In this document: piece by piece, positions 9,342 through 18,057 of the stretch
Numbering within the stretch: position 1 is the stretch's first letter
Layout of the letters: every line of letters begins with the position of its first letter
DNA from: JAIVGV01 sp035295985
Lineage (GTDB): Bacteria > Acidobacteriota > Blastocatellia > Pyrinomonadales > Pyrinomonadaceae
Reading direction: 5' to 3'
Assembly: GCA_035295985.1 (NCBI GenBank)
Contig: DATHBT010000370.1
Span: forward strand, 1-39,990
Length of the DNA: 39,990 bases
Notes under the pieces: model-generated
The model's database searches: none
What the model saw: the letters and a program-made list of their open reading frames with translations, nothing else
Told to the model about the DNA's origin: nothing
Position numbers and translations under genes: made by a program

Positions 9342-9457
9342 ACTTTTACGCCCGCCCCCCGTTTCAATCGCGCGGCCGAAGACGCACGGCCGCGCGCCGA
9401 TGCTAACGCACCGCGACCCGCCCTTCAAAACGCCGTCGCGCCCGCGCCCCGGCCGCG

Positions 9458-9487
9458 TTGACAGTCTCGGAGAGCACTCAGTACGAT
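9458..9487 (+). promoter_or_regulatory. Candidate sigma-70 promoter for the cyclase gene run
   Basis: TTGACA at 9458-9463 and TACGAT at 9482-9487 are separated by 18 bp, about 110 bp before the cyclase start, in the divergent spacer with mqnA. The -35 is perfect and the -10 matches four of six positions. Confidence 0.35.
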
Positions 9488-9597
9488 GCCGTGAATCGTG
9501 AGTCTGTAGAATGTGGGGGCCGAGTCAACCTTCGACGTTTCCCGCGCGGTCTATCACCCACTCGACGGCTTCTATTCGCGATTCACCTTTTAACGAA

Positions 9598-10242
9598 ATG
9601 CCCATCTACGACATCAGCGTCCCCATCTCCGAGGAGACCCCGGTCTATTCGGGCGACCCCGGCGTCGAGATCGTGGCCCACGCTTCGATGGAGCGGGGCG
9701 ACCCGGCCAACGTCTCGCTGCTGCGCCTCGGCGCGCACACCGGCACGCACGTTGACGCGCCGTCCCACTTCATACGCGGCGCGCAGCCCGTCTCCCTGCT
9801 CCCGCTCGAAGCGCTCCTCGGCCGCGCGCGCGTCGTCGAAATCCCGGCCGACGTGATGGCAATCGACGAGGGGCACGTCGGGGCACTCGTGCCGGCGGGC
9901 GCGGAGCGCGTGCTCTTCAAGACGCGCAACTCAGCGTTCTGGGCGGCCGAAGGTGACACGTTCCGCGAAGACTTCACCTACCTCACGCCCGCGGCGGCCC
10001 GCGCGCTCGCCGCTGGCGGCCTGCGACTCGTCGGCATCGACTACCTGTCGGTCGAGAAGTTCAAATCCGAGAACTTCGACGCGCACGTCGCGCTGCTCTC
10101 GCGCGGCGTCGTCATCGTCGAGGGACTGAACCTCGCCGACGTGCCGGAGGGGGAGTACGACCTCGCCTGCCTGCCCCTGAAAGTGACGGGCGGGGCCGGC
10201 GACGGCGCGCCGGCCCGCGCAGTCCTTCGGACGCTGGACTGA
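9598..10242 (+). CDS. Metal-dependent cyclase family hydrolase (kynurenine formamidase-like)
   Basis: 214 residues. The open frame extends 29 codons upstream, but family members begin with a segment like MPIYDISVPISEETPVY, so ATG at 9598 is preferred. The metal-binding signature HTGTHVDAPSHF supplies His47, His51, Asp53 and His57. The family (PF04199) includes KynB-type formamidases, isatin hydrolases and cyclases. No tryptophan-catabolism genes are next to it, so the substrate cannot be assigned. Its stop overlaps the start of the next small frame (TGATG), which suggests translational coupling at the head of a plus-strand gene run. Confidence 0.88.
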   Translation: MPIYDISVPISEETPVYSGDPGVEIVAHASMERGDPANVSLLRLGAHTGTHVDAPSHFIRGAQPVSLLPLEALLGRARVVEIPADVMAIDEGHVGALVPAGAERVLFKTRNSAFWAAEGDTFREDFTYLTPAAARALAAGGLRLVGIDYLSVEKFKSENFDAHVALLSRGVVIVEGLNLADVPEGEYDLACLPLKVTGGAGDGAPARAVLRTLD

Positions 10243-10568
10243 TGACGAAGCCCGCCGACGAAACTCGAAGCGGCGCGCGCGAACGGTTCGCGGCCGAGCG
10301 TGAGCGCATGAGCCGCAACGCGATCCCGCGCCTCATCGAGCTGCTTGAGAGCGCCGACTTACGCACGCGCTTCCTCGCCGAGATGTGCCTGCGCGACGCC
10401 GCGAGCACCTGACTCACCTTCCGGCCTGCGGCTCCGCAGGCGGAACGCACGCGGGCCATCGACGAGTGGCGCGCGTGGTGGCGCGACAACCGGGAGACGT
10501 TCAAGAAGCGATGGCAGACAACCCCGAAAGATCAGGCGCCGCGAGATCGGCGGCGGCCAAGAAAGTAG
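10242..10568 (+). pseudogene. HEAT-repeat-like small gene interrupted by one in-frame TGA
   Basis: ATG at 10242 overlaps the previous stop. The first 56 codons contain a HEAT-like helix (IPRLIELLESADLRTRFLAE, then MCLRDAAS) and end at TGA 10410-10412. The same frame continues without a break for 51 codons to TAG at 10566-10568, and that part reads like the usual continuation of such proteins (RAIDEWRAWWRDNRETFKKR). One nonsense codon therefore splits a 108-residue protein. It may be a real pseudogene, a sequencing error, or two separate peptides. The second half overlaps the start of the ATL gene at 10511. The HEAT assignment is by pattern only. Confidence 0.55.
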
Positions 10569-10972
10569 ATCAATTCACGGCCGTGCCGGCGGGCAGGGAG
10601 TTGGCCGGCTACCAGGAGCGCGTCTTCGAGATCGTCCGCCGCTGCCCCGCCGGGCGCGTGATGACCTACGGCCAGCTCGCGGGTTTTTTAGGCGAGGGCT
10701 ACACGCCGCGCACCGTCGGCTTCGTGATGCACAACGCGGACGACACGGTTCCCTGGCACCGCGTCATCAACTCGCAGGGCGCGTGCTCGACCGGTAGAGT
10801 GCTGCTCCCTCCCGACAAGCAGCAGAAGCTGCTCGAAGCCGAGGGCGTCGAGTTCAACGCGAAGGGCCGCTGCGACCTCGCGCGCTACCGCTGGACGCCG
10901 GAAGAGTTCCGCGAGGCGGAAGAGGACGGCGACGTGCGCGGCGCGGGACAGGCGAGTCTCTTCGCCGACTGA
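10511..10972 (+). CDS. Alkyltransferase-like protein (ATL), DNA damage recognition
   Basis: 153 residues from ATG at 10511, which overlaps the end of the HEAT-like frame. The O6-methylguanine methyltransferase fold is recognisable (RVFEIVRRCPAGRVMTYGQL, then HRVINSQG). The active-site PCHR of MGMT is replaced by PWHR, with Trp82 in place of the acceptor Cys. This is the hallmark of ATL proteins (Atl1, YbaZ-like), which bind O6-alkylguanine without repairing it and hand the lesion to nucleotide excision repair. The C-terminus carries an acidic extension ending GQASLFAD, similar to tails seen in other bacterial ATLs. It is not a methyltransferase, whatever automatic annotation might say. Confidence 0.9.
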   Translation: MADNPERSGAARSAAAKKVDQFTAVPAGRELAGYQERVFEIVRRCPAGRVMTYGQLAGFLGEGYTPRTVGFVMHNADDTVPWHRVINSQGACSTGRVLLPPDKQQKLLEAEGVEFNAKGRCDLARYRWTPEEFREAEEDGDVRGAGQASLFAD

Positions 10973-11035
10973 CACCTCTTCGCCGGCCGGACACCCCTTC
11001 GATAACCACAGGGGACGGAAGCAGGAGACGGAAGC

Positions 11036-11449
11036 ATGAGCGACGAACGGTTGCAGGTACGCGCGCCTTACCCGATCAGCGGGCCGCGCTACTCGGTCTC
11101 CACGCAGATGGTGACGACCGCCTTCGAGCTGCCCGGCTACCGCGTCCGGCAGAGCCTCGGGGTCGTGCGCGGCATCGTCGTCCGCTCGCGCAACCTCTTC
11201 GTCAACATCGGCGCGGCCTTCCACATGATGGTCGGCGGCAACATCACCGCCTGGACCAACCTCTGCGAGGCCACGCGACGCGACGCCTTCGAGATCATGA
11301 TCCAGCACGCGACCGAACTCGGGGCCAACGCCATCATCGGCGCGCGCTACGACGCCACCGAGATCGCCAGCGGCGCGACCGAAGTCCTCGCCTACGGCAC
11401 GGCCGTCGTCGTCGAGCCGCTCGAAGGCACGGGGATTTACCAGTCGTGA
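11036..11449 (+). CDS. YbjQ/UPF0145 family protein
   Basis: 137 residues with AGGAGA eight bases before the ATG. The family pattern is clear: VVRGIVVRSRNLFVNIGA, then GGNITAWTNLCEATRRDA and ELGANAIIGARYD. UPF0145/YbjQ proteins form pentamers and are often labelled heavy-metal-binding, but their role is not established. Its last four bases overlap the GTG start of the thioesterase gene, so translation of the two is probably coupled. Confidence 0.88.
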   Translation: MSDERLQVRAPYPISGPRYSVSTQMVTTAFELPGYRVRQSLGVVRGIVVRSRNLFVNIGAAFHMMVGGNITAWTNLCEATRRDAFEIMIQHATELGANAIIGARYDATEIASGATEVLAYGTAVVVEPLEGTGIYQS

Positions 11450-11871
11450 GCGACACGGCCGAGTTGTCGGCGGAAGAGATGGCGCGGCTGCGTGAAGCCT
11501 TCGCGCTCGTCCCTTACGCGCGTCTGCTCGGCATCCGCGTCGCCCGGCTGGAACGCGGCGCTTCAGCCTTCTCCCTGGAAATCCGTCCCGAGCTGACGCG
11601 CATGGAGGGCATCGTTCACGGCGGCGCAATCGCCTCCCTGATGGACACGGCCTCTGCCTTCGCAGTCCTCTCGCTGCTCGGCCCCGGGGAGCAGACCGTC
11701 ACGGTTGACCTGACCCTACACTTCCTCCGCCCCGTCAGCGGCGGGAGCGTCGAGGCCGCCGCGAAAGTCCTGCGCGCCGGCCGACGGGTCGTCACCGTCT
11801 CCATCGAAGCCCACGACGACGCCGGCCGCCTCGTCGCCTCCGCACTCACAACTTACCTGCGAAACTCCTAA
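11446..11871 (+). CDS. Hotdog-fold acyl-CoA thioesterase, PaaI-like
   Basis: 141 residues starting at GTG 11446, overlapping the YbjQ stop by four bases (GTGA). The hotdog signature is HGGAIASLMDTASAFA, preceded by IRPELTRMEGIVHGG and followed by VTVDLTLHFLRPVSGG, as in the PaaI/YdiI group. These enzymes hydrolyse aryl- or acyl-CoA thioesters. No phenylacetate genes lie nearby, so the natural substrate is unknown. It is the last gene of the plus-strand run that begins with the cyclase. Confidence 0.88.
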   Translation: MSDTAELSAEEMARLREAFALVPYARLLGIRVARLERGASAFSLEIRPELTRMEGIVHGGAIASLMDTASAFAVLSLLGPGEQTVTVDLTLHFLRPVSGGSVEAAAKVLRAGRRVVTVSIEAHDDAGRLVASALTTYLRNS

Positions 11872-11923
11872 GTCCTGCATTTTTTCAAGTTAGCCCTCTT
11901 TAGGCCGCTTCCTCGTCTTTTAG

Positions 11924-11948
11924 TTTTTCTGTCATTCTGACAGAAAAA
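11924..11948. repeat. Perfect 11-bp inverted repeat after the thioesterase gene
   Basis: TTTTTCTGTCA (11924-11934) pairs with its complement at 11938-11948 around a TTC loop. The T-run precedes the stem and the A-run follows it on both strands, the reverse of an intrinsic terminator. It could be a symmetrical protein site upstream of the GGDEF gene or a weak RNA hairpin. Confidence 0.5.
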
Positions 11949-12068
11949 ATCGTGGACAAATTGAGTTAGTCCGTGCCAAAATATGTTTGTCATTGCCGCG
12001 GCGGCGGTGTCGGGCCTCTGGTCTCCTGTCAGTCATAACCTCCCTACAAGCGTCGGGCCGTCCCCTTA

Positions 12069-13763
12069 ATGCTCTCGCTCTACCAATCCATCCTCGCACA
12101 GCACCCGCGCCAGTTGACGCCGGTGCGCTGCGCCGATCAGACCATCGCGCAGCTCCACCGCTATTTCGAGGATGTGGTGCTGGAGAACAACCTCGCCGCG
12201 CTGGTCGTCGAGGGCCTGCCGCTCAAGGCCGAGCGCACGCAGCGTTCGATGGAGCGCCTGCACGCCATCGGGCGCGCGGCCCGCCACGCCTTCTACTTCG
12301 TAGCGCCCGCCGACCCGCTGCACTCATACGATTTCAGCTCGGAAGACTCGACACGCGCGGCCGTCGCCGTCGAGCGCAGCGCCGCCGACGCGCGCGGCGA
12401 GCACTTCGTCATCATCGCCGACGCGCGTTTCTCCGCCCTGCTCGTCGCCCGCGGCGCCGAACGCGAGGCCGGGGAGGATTCAGAATCGTCGTCCGAGGAC
12501 GAGGTCGTCTGGTCTTTCGAGCCGGACGTGGTCTATTCGGCGCTCGAATACCTGATGGCCCGCGTCAAGGCCGAGTGCGCGCGGCAGAAGAAGGACTTCG
12601 CGTCGGCCGTGCGCCGCTGCGTGCCGAAGGCCACGTCGCTTCAACTGACCGTCTCGGTGACGACGAAGCTCGCGCGCCTCCTGCAGGAGCAGGCCGCGCG
12701 CGAGGTCGCCGTCAACCGCATCGCCTCCGCCATCCGCGGCTCGCTCGAACTCCCGAGCATCCTGCAAACGACCGTCAACGAGGTCGGCCGCGCCCTGAAC
12801 GCGCACCACTGCGCGCTGCACGTCGAGGGCGAACACGAGCAGCCGGACACCGTCAAGTTCTACAGCCGCGGCGACGGCGACGAGGACGAGCAGGCCGAGA
12901 TGCTCAACGACCTGGACGCCTACCGCGCGCAGTTGCGCCGCATGCACATGGCCTACGTCCGCGACGGCCGGAAGGAGACGGCGAGCGCGCGCGACGAGGA
13001 CGCGGAGCAGCGGCCCGTCGCGGTCGTCCCCTTCCTCTTCGGCAAGCGTTTCATGGGCGTGCTGATGGTGCGCGCCGACGCGCCGGGTCGCGTCTGGCAC
13101 GACAACGAGATGCTGCTGCTCCACACGGTCGCAGATCAGGTGGCCGTCGCCGTACAGCACTCGCGCCTCTACGCGCAGCAGCAGCGGCTCGCGCTGACCG
13201 ACTCGCTCACCGGCTGCCTCAACCGCCGCGCCTTCGAGTTGCAGTTGGAGCGCGACCTCAAGATCGCGACGCGCGCGCGCCAGCCCGTCTCCCTAATCAT
13301 GCTCGACGTGGATCACTTCAAGCGCGTCAACGACGAGCACGGGCACGACGCGGGCGACGCCGCGCTGCGCTTCCTCTCCGACGTGCTGCGCGGCGAGCTG
13401 CGCGCCGTTGACACGGCCGCACGCTACGGCGGCGAGGAGTTCGCGGTGATCCTCCCGCAGGCCGCGCCCGAAGACGCGCGCGCCGTGGCCGAGCGCCTGC
13501 GCGCCCGCCTCGAAGCCACGGACGTGCCCGGCATCGGCCCCGTCACGGCCTCCTTCGGCGTCGCCACCTTCCCCGTCCACGCCGCCGCCCCGGCCGCGCT
13601 CGTCTCAATCGCCGACCAGGCCCTCTACGCCGCCAAGCGCGCGGGGCGCAACAGCGTCGCCGCGCCGCCCGAGCCGACCCTCGAACTCTGCGACGAGCTG
13701 TTCGACCTCCCCGAAGAACTAGCGCCGCCCGCCGCCGACGCTCCCGCCCTCCCGGCCGTCTAG
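12069..13763 (+). CDS. Diguanylate cyclase with DICT-like and GAF-like sensory regions
   Basis: 564 residues, soluble (no signal or membrane segment). Residues about 20-175 resemble the DICT sensory domain (HFVIIADARFSALLVA). Residues about 205-360 look like a GAF domain (RIASAIRGSLELPSILQTTV, then VVPFLFGKRFMGVLMV). The GGDEF domain spans about 370-535 with LTDSLTGCLNRRAF at its start. The active-site loop is GGEEF (454-458) and an inhibitory site RAVD (445-448) precedes it at the canonical distance. It should therefore make c-di-GMP and be product-inhibited. The signal sensed is unknown. No c-di-GMP effector or phosphodiesterase lies next to it, and it appears to be transcribed alone. Confidence 0.92.
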   Translation: MLSLYQSILAQHPRQLTPVRCADQTIAQLHRYFEDVVLENNLAALVVEGLPLKAERTQRSMERLHAIGRAARHAFYFVAPADPLHSYDFSSEDSTRAAVAVERSAADARGEHFVIIADARFSALLVARGAEREAGEDSESSSEDEVVWSFEPDVVYSALEYLMARVKAECARQKKDFASAVRRCVPKATSLQLTVSVTTKLARLLQEQAAREVAVNRIASAIRGSLELPSILQTTVNEVGRALNAHHCALHVEGEHEQPDTVKFYSRGDGDEDEQAEMLNDLDAYRAQLRRMHMAYVRDGRKETASARDEDAEQRPVAVVPFLFGKRFMGVLMVRADAPGRVWHDNEMLLLHTVADQVAVAVQHSRLYAQQQRLALTDSLTGCLNRRAFELQLERDLKIATRARQPVSLIMLDVDHFKRVNDEHGHDAGDAALRFLSDVLRGELRAVDTAARYGGEEFAVILPQAAPEDARAVAERLRARLEATDVPGIGPVTASFGVATFPVHAAAPAALVSIADQALYAAKRAGRNSVAAPPEPTLELCDELFDLPEELAPPAADAPALPAV

Positions 13764-13916
13764 CCTTCCGAAATTTCTTCTAAGAATCAGGGACCAGCGC
13801 GCCCCCCGCGGCCGCGTTTGGCTTTGTGCGCCTGAATCGCGCATCATAGGCGCGCACAGGTTTAGCCGAAGTCGAAACTGAAGCCGCGGCGCGTTTTGCG
13901 CGCGCCGCACCCGGCG

Positions 13917-15659
13917 ATGGACGATCTCAGGAAGTTCGCCCGCTATTTTTACCCGTACAAGAAGCACCTCGCCGCGGGCGTGCTCTCCATCCTGGCGTCC
14001 ACGTTGATCGGGCTGATGATCCCGTTCCTCGTCGGGCGCGCGGTGGACGAGCTGCGCGGCGGCGTGACGTGGGGCGTGCTCACGCGCTACGCGCTCGTCA
14101 TCCTCGGCGTCTCGGCCGCGAGCGGCCTGTTCCTCTTCCTGCAACGCCGCATCCTCATCAACATGTCGCGCCACGTCGAGTACGACGTGCGCCGCGACTT
14201 CTACGCGCACCTCCAGCGGATGCCGCTCTCCTTCTTCCACCAGAACCGCATCGGCGATCTGATGGCGCGCGCGACGAACGACCTGGCCGCAGTCCGGCAA
14301 CTGGCCGGGCCGATGATCATGTACACGATGCAGACCGTCTTCGTCGTCGTGATCATCCTCCCGCTGATGCTGCGGATCAGCGTGCGGCTGACGCTCCTGC
14401 TCTTCGTCACGATGCCGTTGGTCTCCCTGACCGTGAAATACTTCGGCCAGCAGGTTCACACGCGCTTCGAGAAGATTCAGGACTTTTTCGCGCAGATTTC
14501 CGCGCGCGCGCAGGAGAACTTCACGGGCGTGCGGGTGGTGCGGGCCTACGCGCAGGAGGACGCCGAGATCGCGGCCTTCAACCGGATGAACCGCGAGTAC
14601 GCGGCGCGCAACATGAGTCTGGTGCGCGTCGAGGCTGCGATGCGGCCGCTCTTGCAATTCCTGATCGGCCTCGGCTACGTGCTCATCCTCGGCTACGGCG
14701 GCCTGCTCGCCGTGCGCGGGCAGATGACGGTCGGGCAGTTCACGGAGTTCAACCTGTACCTGACGCGCCTCATCTGGCCGCTCATCGCGCTCGGCTACGT
14801 CGTCAACCTCTACCAGCGTGGCACGGCGAGCTTGAAGCGCATGAACGCCATCCTCGCCGTCGAGCCGGCGATTGCCGACGCGCCCGGCGCGAGCGAGCGG
14901 CCCGCGATCCGCGGCCGGATCGAGTTCCGCGATCTGCGCTTCTCGCACAGCGAGCACCTGCCCGAAGTGCTCAAGGGGATCGATCTTGTGATCGAGGCGG
15001 GCCAAACCGTCGCCTTCGTCGGCCGCACGGGCACGGGCAAGTCAACGCTGATGAACTTCATCCCGCGGCTGCTCGACCCGCCGCCCGGAACCGTCTTCGT
15101 TGACGGAGTGGACGTGCGCGACTACCCGCTCGCGCAGTTGCGCGGCTCAATCGGCTACGTGCCGCAGGAGACTTTCCTCTTCAGCGACACGCTCGCCGAG
15201 AACATCGCCTTCGGCGTCGAGCGGGCGGAGCGCGCGGATGTCGAGTGGGCCGCCGAGATCGCCGGCCTCGCCGACGACGTGCGCGGCTTCCCCGACGGCT
15301 TCGACACGATGGTCGGCGAGCGCGGCATCACGCTCTCCGGCGGGCAGAAGCAGCGCACGGCCATCGCCCGCGCCGTCATGCGCCAGCCGCGCATACTCAT
15401 CCTCGACGACGCGCTCTCTTCCGTTGACACCTACACCGAAGAGAAAATCCTCGGCCGCCTCCGCGGCGTGATGCGCGAGCGCACCTCGCTCATCGTCTCG
15501 CACCGCATCTCGACCGTCCGCGACGCAGACCTGATCTGCGTCCTCGAAGAGGGCCGCGTCGTAGAGCGCGGCACGCACACTGAGCTGCTCGCGCACGGCG
15601 GCGAGTACGCCGCGCTCTACGAGCGGCAACTGCTCGAAGAAGAGTTGGCGGCGAGCTGA
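13917..15659 (+). CDS. Half-ABC exporter, subunit with a degenerate Walker B (YheI/BmrC-like)
   Basis: 580 residues from ATG at 13917; an in-frame TTG seven codons upstream is less likely. A six-helix exporter membrane domain (about 20-310) precedes a nucleotide-binding domain. Walker A is GRTGTGKST with Lys375, the signature LSGGQ (473-477) is intact, and Walker B reads ILILDD, so Asp498 replaces the catalytic Glu. This is the mark of the non-catalytic half of a heterodimeric type-IV exporter (YheI/BmrC, TM287 type). The second half is encoded 500 bp downstream and carries the complementary defects. Substrate unknown; lipids or drugs are usual for the family. Confidence 0.92.
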   Translation: MDDLRKFARYFYPYKKHLAAGVLSILASTLIGLMIPFLVGRAVDELRGGVTWGVLTRYALVILGVSAASGLFLFLQRRILINMSRHVEYDVRRDFYAHLQRMPLSFFHQNRIGDLMARATNDLAAVRQLAGPMIMYTMQTVFVVVIILPLMLRISVRLTLLLFVTMPLVSLTVKYFGQQVHTRFEKIQDFFAQISARAQENFTGVRVVRAYAQEDAEIAAFNRMNREYAARNMSLVRVEAAMRPLLQFLIGLGYVLILGYGGLLAVRGQMTVGQFTEFNLYLTRLIWPLIALGYVVNLYQRGTASLKRMNAILAVEPAIADAPGASERPAIRGRIEFRDLRFSHSEHLPEVLKGIDLVIEAGQTVAFVGRTGTGKSTLMNFIPRLLDPPPGTVFVDGVDVRDYPLAQLRGSIGYVPQETFLFSDTLAENIAFGVERAERADVEWAAEIAGLADDVRGFPDGFDTMVGERGITLSGGQKQRTAIARAVMRQPRILILDDALSSVDTYTEEKILGRLRGVMRERTSLIVSHRISTVRDADLICVLEEGRVVERGTHTELLAHGGEYAALYERQLLEEELAAS

Positions 15660-15676
15660 ATCAGCGAGGGCCTGAA

Positions 15677-16135
15677 ATGATGAACGGAAGACCCGCAAGA
15701 CCGCTCGGCGAGGCGCGCCGCCGCGGACTGCTGCTCGTCTGGGGCGCGCAGTTGATGTCGCTCGTGATCTTCCTGCTGATCACGAGGCTCGTCGAAATCC
15801 CGGTTGGAGCGGGCGACGACAACAGCGTGCTCCTGCTCGTGCTCGGTATGACGGGCGTGACGGCCTTCGGGCTGTCGTTCGCAGTCCGCGCCAAGCTGCT
15901 CTCGCAGTCGGTCGTGCAGAACCGGCCCGATCTCGCCACGACGGCCTACGTCCTCGCCTTCGCCCTGTGCGAGACGCCCGCGCTCTTCGGCCTCGTCGCC
16001 CACTTCGTCACGGGCGCGCGTGAGTCGCTCTACTTCTTCATCCCGGCGGCGCTCGGCCTGCTGCTCCACTTCCCGCGCCGCGAACACTTCACAGACCCGC
16101 CGCCCGCCGGCGCGGGCTTCACCGACGCGGCGTAA
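15677..16135 (+). CDS. Small four-helix membrane protein between the two ABC half-transporters
   Basis: 152 residues from the first of two consecutive ATGs, with GAGGG about seven bases upstream. Four hydrophobic segments are visible (about 18-40, 48-68, 90-112, 120-132). Helix three contains ATTAYVLAFALCETPALFGL, which resembles the small-residue packing with an acidic residue seen in ATP-synthase c-type hairpins, though no homology is claimed. It starts 17 bp after the first ABC gene and ends 32 bp before the second, so it is almost certainly co-transcribed. It may be an accessory subunit of the exporter. I do not recognise the family. Confidence 0.75.
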   Translation: MMNGRPARPLGEARRRGLLLVWGAQLMSLVIFLLITRLVEIPVGAGDDNSVLLLVLGMTGVTAFGLSFAVRAKLLSQSVVQNRPDLATTAYVLAFALCETPALFGLVAHFVTGARESLYFFIPAALGLLLHFPRREHFTDPPPAGAGFTDAA

Positions 16136-16167
16136 AACTTTCGGGCGAATTTCCGGGACGAACAAGC

Positions 16168-18054
16168 ATGGCGGCGGCGGTCAAACAGTTCCACGAAGAG
16201 GAGGCCATCGGCAAGGCCTACGACACGCAGCTCGCGCGCCGGCTGCTCGGCTACCTGCGCCCGTACCTGCGCCTGCTCGCGCCCGCGCTCCTGCTCACGC
16301 TCACCCTGAACGGCCTGAACGTCCTGCAACCGAAGTTCACGCAGTGGGCGATTGACTGGCACATCATCCCCGCGAAGGACGGCGCGTCGCCCTTCGACGC
16401 GGCCTTCGGCGGCCTCCTCTGGCTCGCCGCCGCCGCGCTCGTCGTGCGCCTGCTCGTCTTCCTCTTCGCCTACGCGCAGTCCGTGCTGCTGAACACCGTG
16501 GGCCAGCACGTGATGTACGACCTGCGCAGCGAGCTGTACCAGAAGTTGCAGCGGCAGGAGGTGGCCTACTTCGACCGCAACCCCGTGGGACGCGTGATGA
16601 CGCGGCTCACTTCGGACGTTGACGCGCTGAACGAGCTGTTCACCGCGGGCGTGACGGAAGTGCTCGGCGATATCGTCGTAATCGGGGCCATCGTCGGCAT
16701 CATGCTCTGGATGGACTGGCGGCTGACGCTCGCCACGCTCGTCACCGTCCCGCTGCTGTTCGCCGCCACCACCTGGTTCCGCAAGCACGCGCGCCGCGGC
16801 TACGACTTGGTGCGCACGCGCCTCGCGCGCATCAACTCGTTTTTGCAGGAGCACCTGTCGGGCGCGCAGACCGTCCAGATTTTCAACCGCGAACGAAAAT
16901 CGCGCGAGCAGTTCCACGAGCTGAACGACTCGTACCGGCGCGCGAACGTCGAGACGATCTTCTACTACGCCGTCTTCTTCCCGCTCGTCGATCTGATCGG
17001 CGCGGTCGGCATCGCCCTGGTCATCTGGTACGGCGGCTACCGGGCCATGCAGACTGACGGCGCGCAGTCCGCGCTCACGCTCGGCGCGCTCGTCGCCTTC
17101 ATCCAGTACTCGCAGGCCCTCTTCCAGCCGATCCGCGATCTCTCGGACAAGTACAACGTCCTCCAGGCCGCGATGGTCGCCTCGCACCGCATCTTCCGCA
17201 CGCTCGACCTGCCCGTCGCGATCCTCCCGCCCGCAGAGCCACGGCGCGCGGGCCGCGCGCAGGGGCGCATCGAGTTCCAGAACGTCTGGTTCGCTTACAA
17301 AGAGGAAGACTGGGTGCTGAAAGACGTGTCCTTCACCGTCGAGCCGGGCCAGTCGGTCGCGCTCGTCGGACACACGGGATCGGGCAAGACGACCATCACG
17401 AACCTCCTCATGCGTTTCTACGACGTGCAACGGGGGCGTGTCCTCCTGGACGGCGTGGACGTGCGCGACTGGGACTTGCGCGCGCTTCGCGAGAACTTCG
17501 CCGTCGTCTTGCAGGACGTTTTCCTGTTCAGCGGGACGATTGAGGGGAACATCCGCCTCGGCCGCGAGGACATCACGGCGGAGCGCGTGCGCTGGGCCGC
17601 GCGGGAGGTGAGGGCGGATCGCTTCGTCGAGCGGCTGCCGGGCGAGTTTCAGTCGGAGGTGCGCGAGCGCGGTGCGGGGCTGTCGGTAGGGCAGAAGCAG
17701 CTCGTCAGCTTCGCCCGCGCGCTGGCCTTCGATCCGGCGCTGCTCATTCTGGATGAGGCGACCAGTTCCATCGACACCGAGACCGAACAGCTCATCCAGC
17801 AGGCCATCGAGCGCGTCATGCGCGACCGCACCTCAATCGTCGTCGCGCACCGGCTTTCGACCGTCCAGCGCGCCGACAAGATCGTCGTCCTCCACCACGG
17901 CGAAATCCGCGAGATGGGCACGCACCAGGAACTGCTCGCCCGCCGCGGCCTCTACTGGCGTCTCTACCGCCTTCAGTACGCCGACGGCTCGCGCGACGAC
18001 GACGGCCCGACGACCGGCGACCTCGTCGGCGGCCACTTGCAGGCAGGAGATTAA
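16168..18054 (+). CDS. Half-ABC exporter, catalytic subunit with degenerate signature (YheH/BmrD-like)
   Basis: 628 residues. The membrane domain (about 25-345) has six helices and an N-terminal extension of about 20 residues. The nucleotide-binding domain has Walker A GHTGSGKTT (Lys407), a degenerate signature LSVGQ (505-509) and a canonical Walker B LLILDE with Glu530. Paired with the upstream half, this gives one canonical ATP site (this Walker B with the partner's LSGGQ) and one degenerate site (the partner's Asp with this LSVGQ). The two genes therefore make an asymmetric heterodimer. The stop lies four bases before a large heptamer-based inverted repeat that separates it from the convergent zinc-ribbon gene. 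Confidence 0.93.
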   Translation: MAAAVKQFHEEEAIGKAYDTQLARRLLGYLRPYLRLLAPALLLTLTLNGLNVLQPKFTQWAIDWHIIPAKDGASPFDAAFGGLLWLAAAALVVRLLVFLFAYAQSVLLNTVGQHVMYDLRSELYQKLQRQEVAYFDRNPVGRVMTRLTSDVDALNELFTAGVTEVLGDIVVIGAIVGIMLWMDWRLTLATLVTVPLLFAATTWFRKHARRGYDLVRTRLARINSFLQEHLSGAQTVQIFNRERKSREQFHELNDSYRRANVETIFYYAVFFPLVDLIGAVGIALVIWYGGYRAMQTDGAQSALTLGALVAFIQYSQALFQPIRDLSDKYNVLQAAMVASHRIFRTLDLPVAILPPAEPRRAGRAQGRIEFQNVWFAYKEEDWVLKDVSFTVEPGQSVALVGHTGSGKTTITNLLMRFYDVQRGRVLLDGVDVRDWDLRALRENFAVVLQDVFLFSGTIEGNIRLGREDITAERVRWAAREVRADRFVERLPGEFQSEVRERGAGLSVGQKQLVSFARALAFDPALLILDEATSSIDTETEQLIQQAIERVMRDRTSIVVAHRLSTVQRADKIVVLHHGEIREMGTHQELLARRGLYWRLYRLQYADGSRDDDGPTTGDLVGGHLQAGD

Positions 18055-18057
18055 GGA

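Noticed and set aside
10511..10972. Annotation as an active O6-methylguanine-DNA methyltransferase
   Set aside because: The acceptor Cys is replaced by Trp82 in PWHR, so the protein cannot accept an alkyl group and fits the ATL family.
13719..15005. A 428-codon minus-strand frame opposite the first ABC gene
   Set aside because: It mirrors a gene with Walker and signature motifs. Its His/Asp/Arg/Glu-rich translation is typical of antisense high-GC DNA.
16030..17430. A 466-codon minus-strand frame opposite the second ABC gene
   Set aside because: Same reason; the sense strand encodes a well-conserved exporter.
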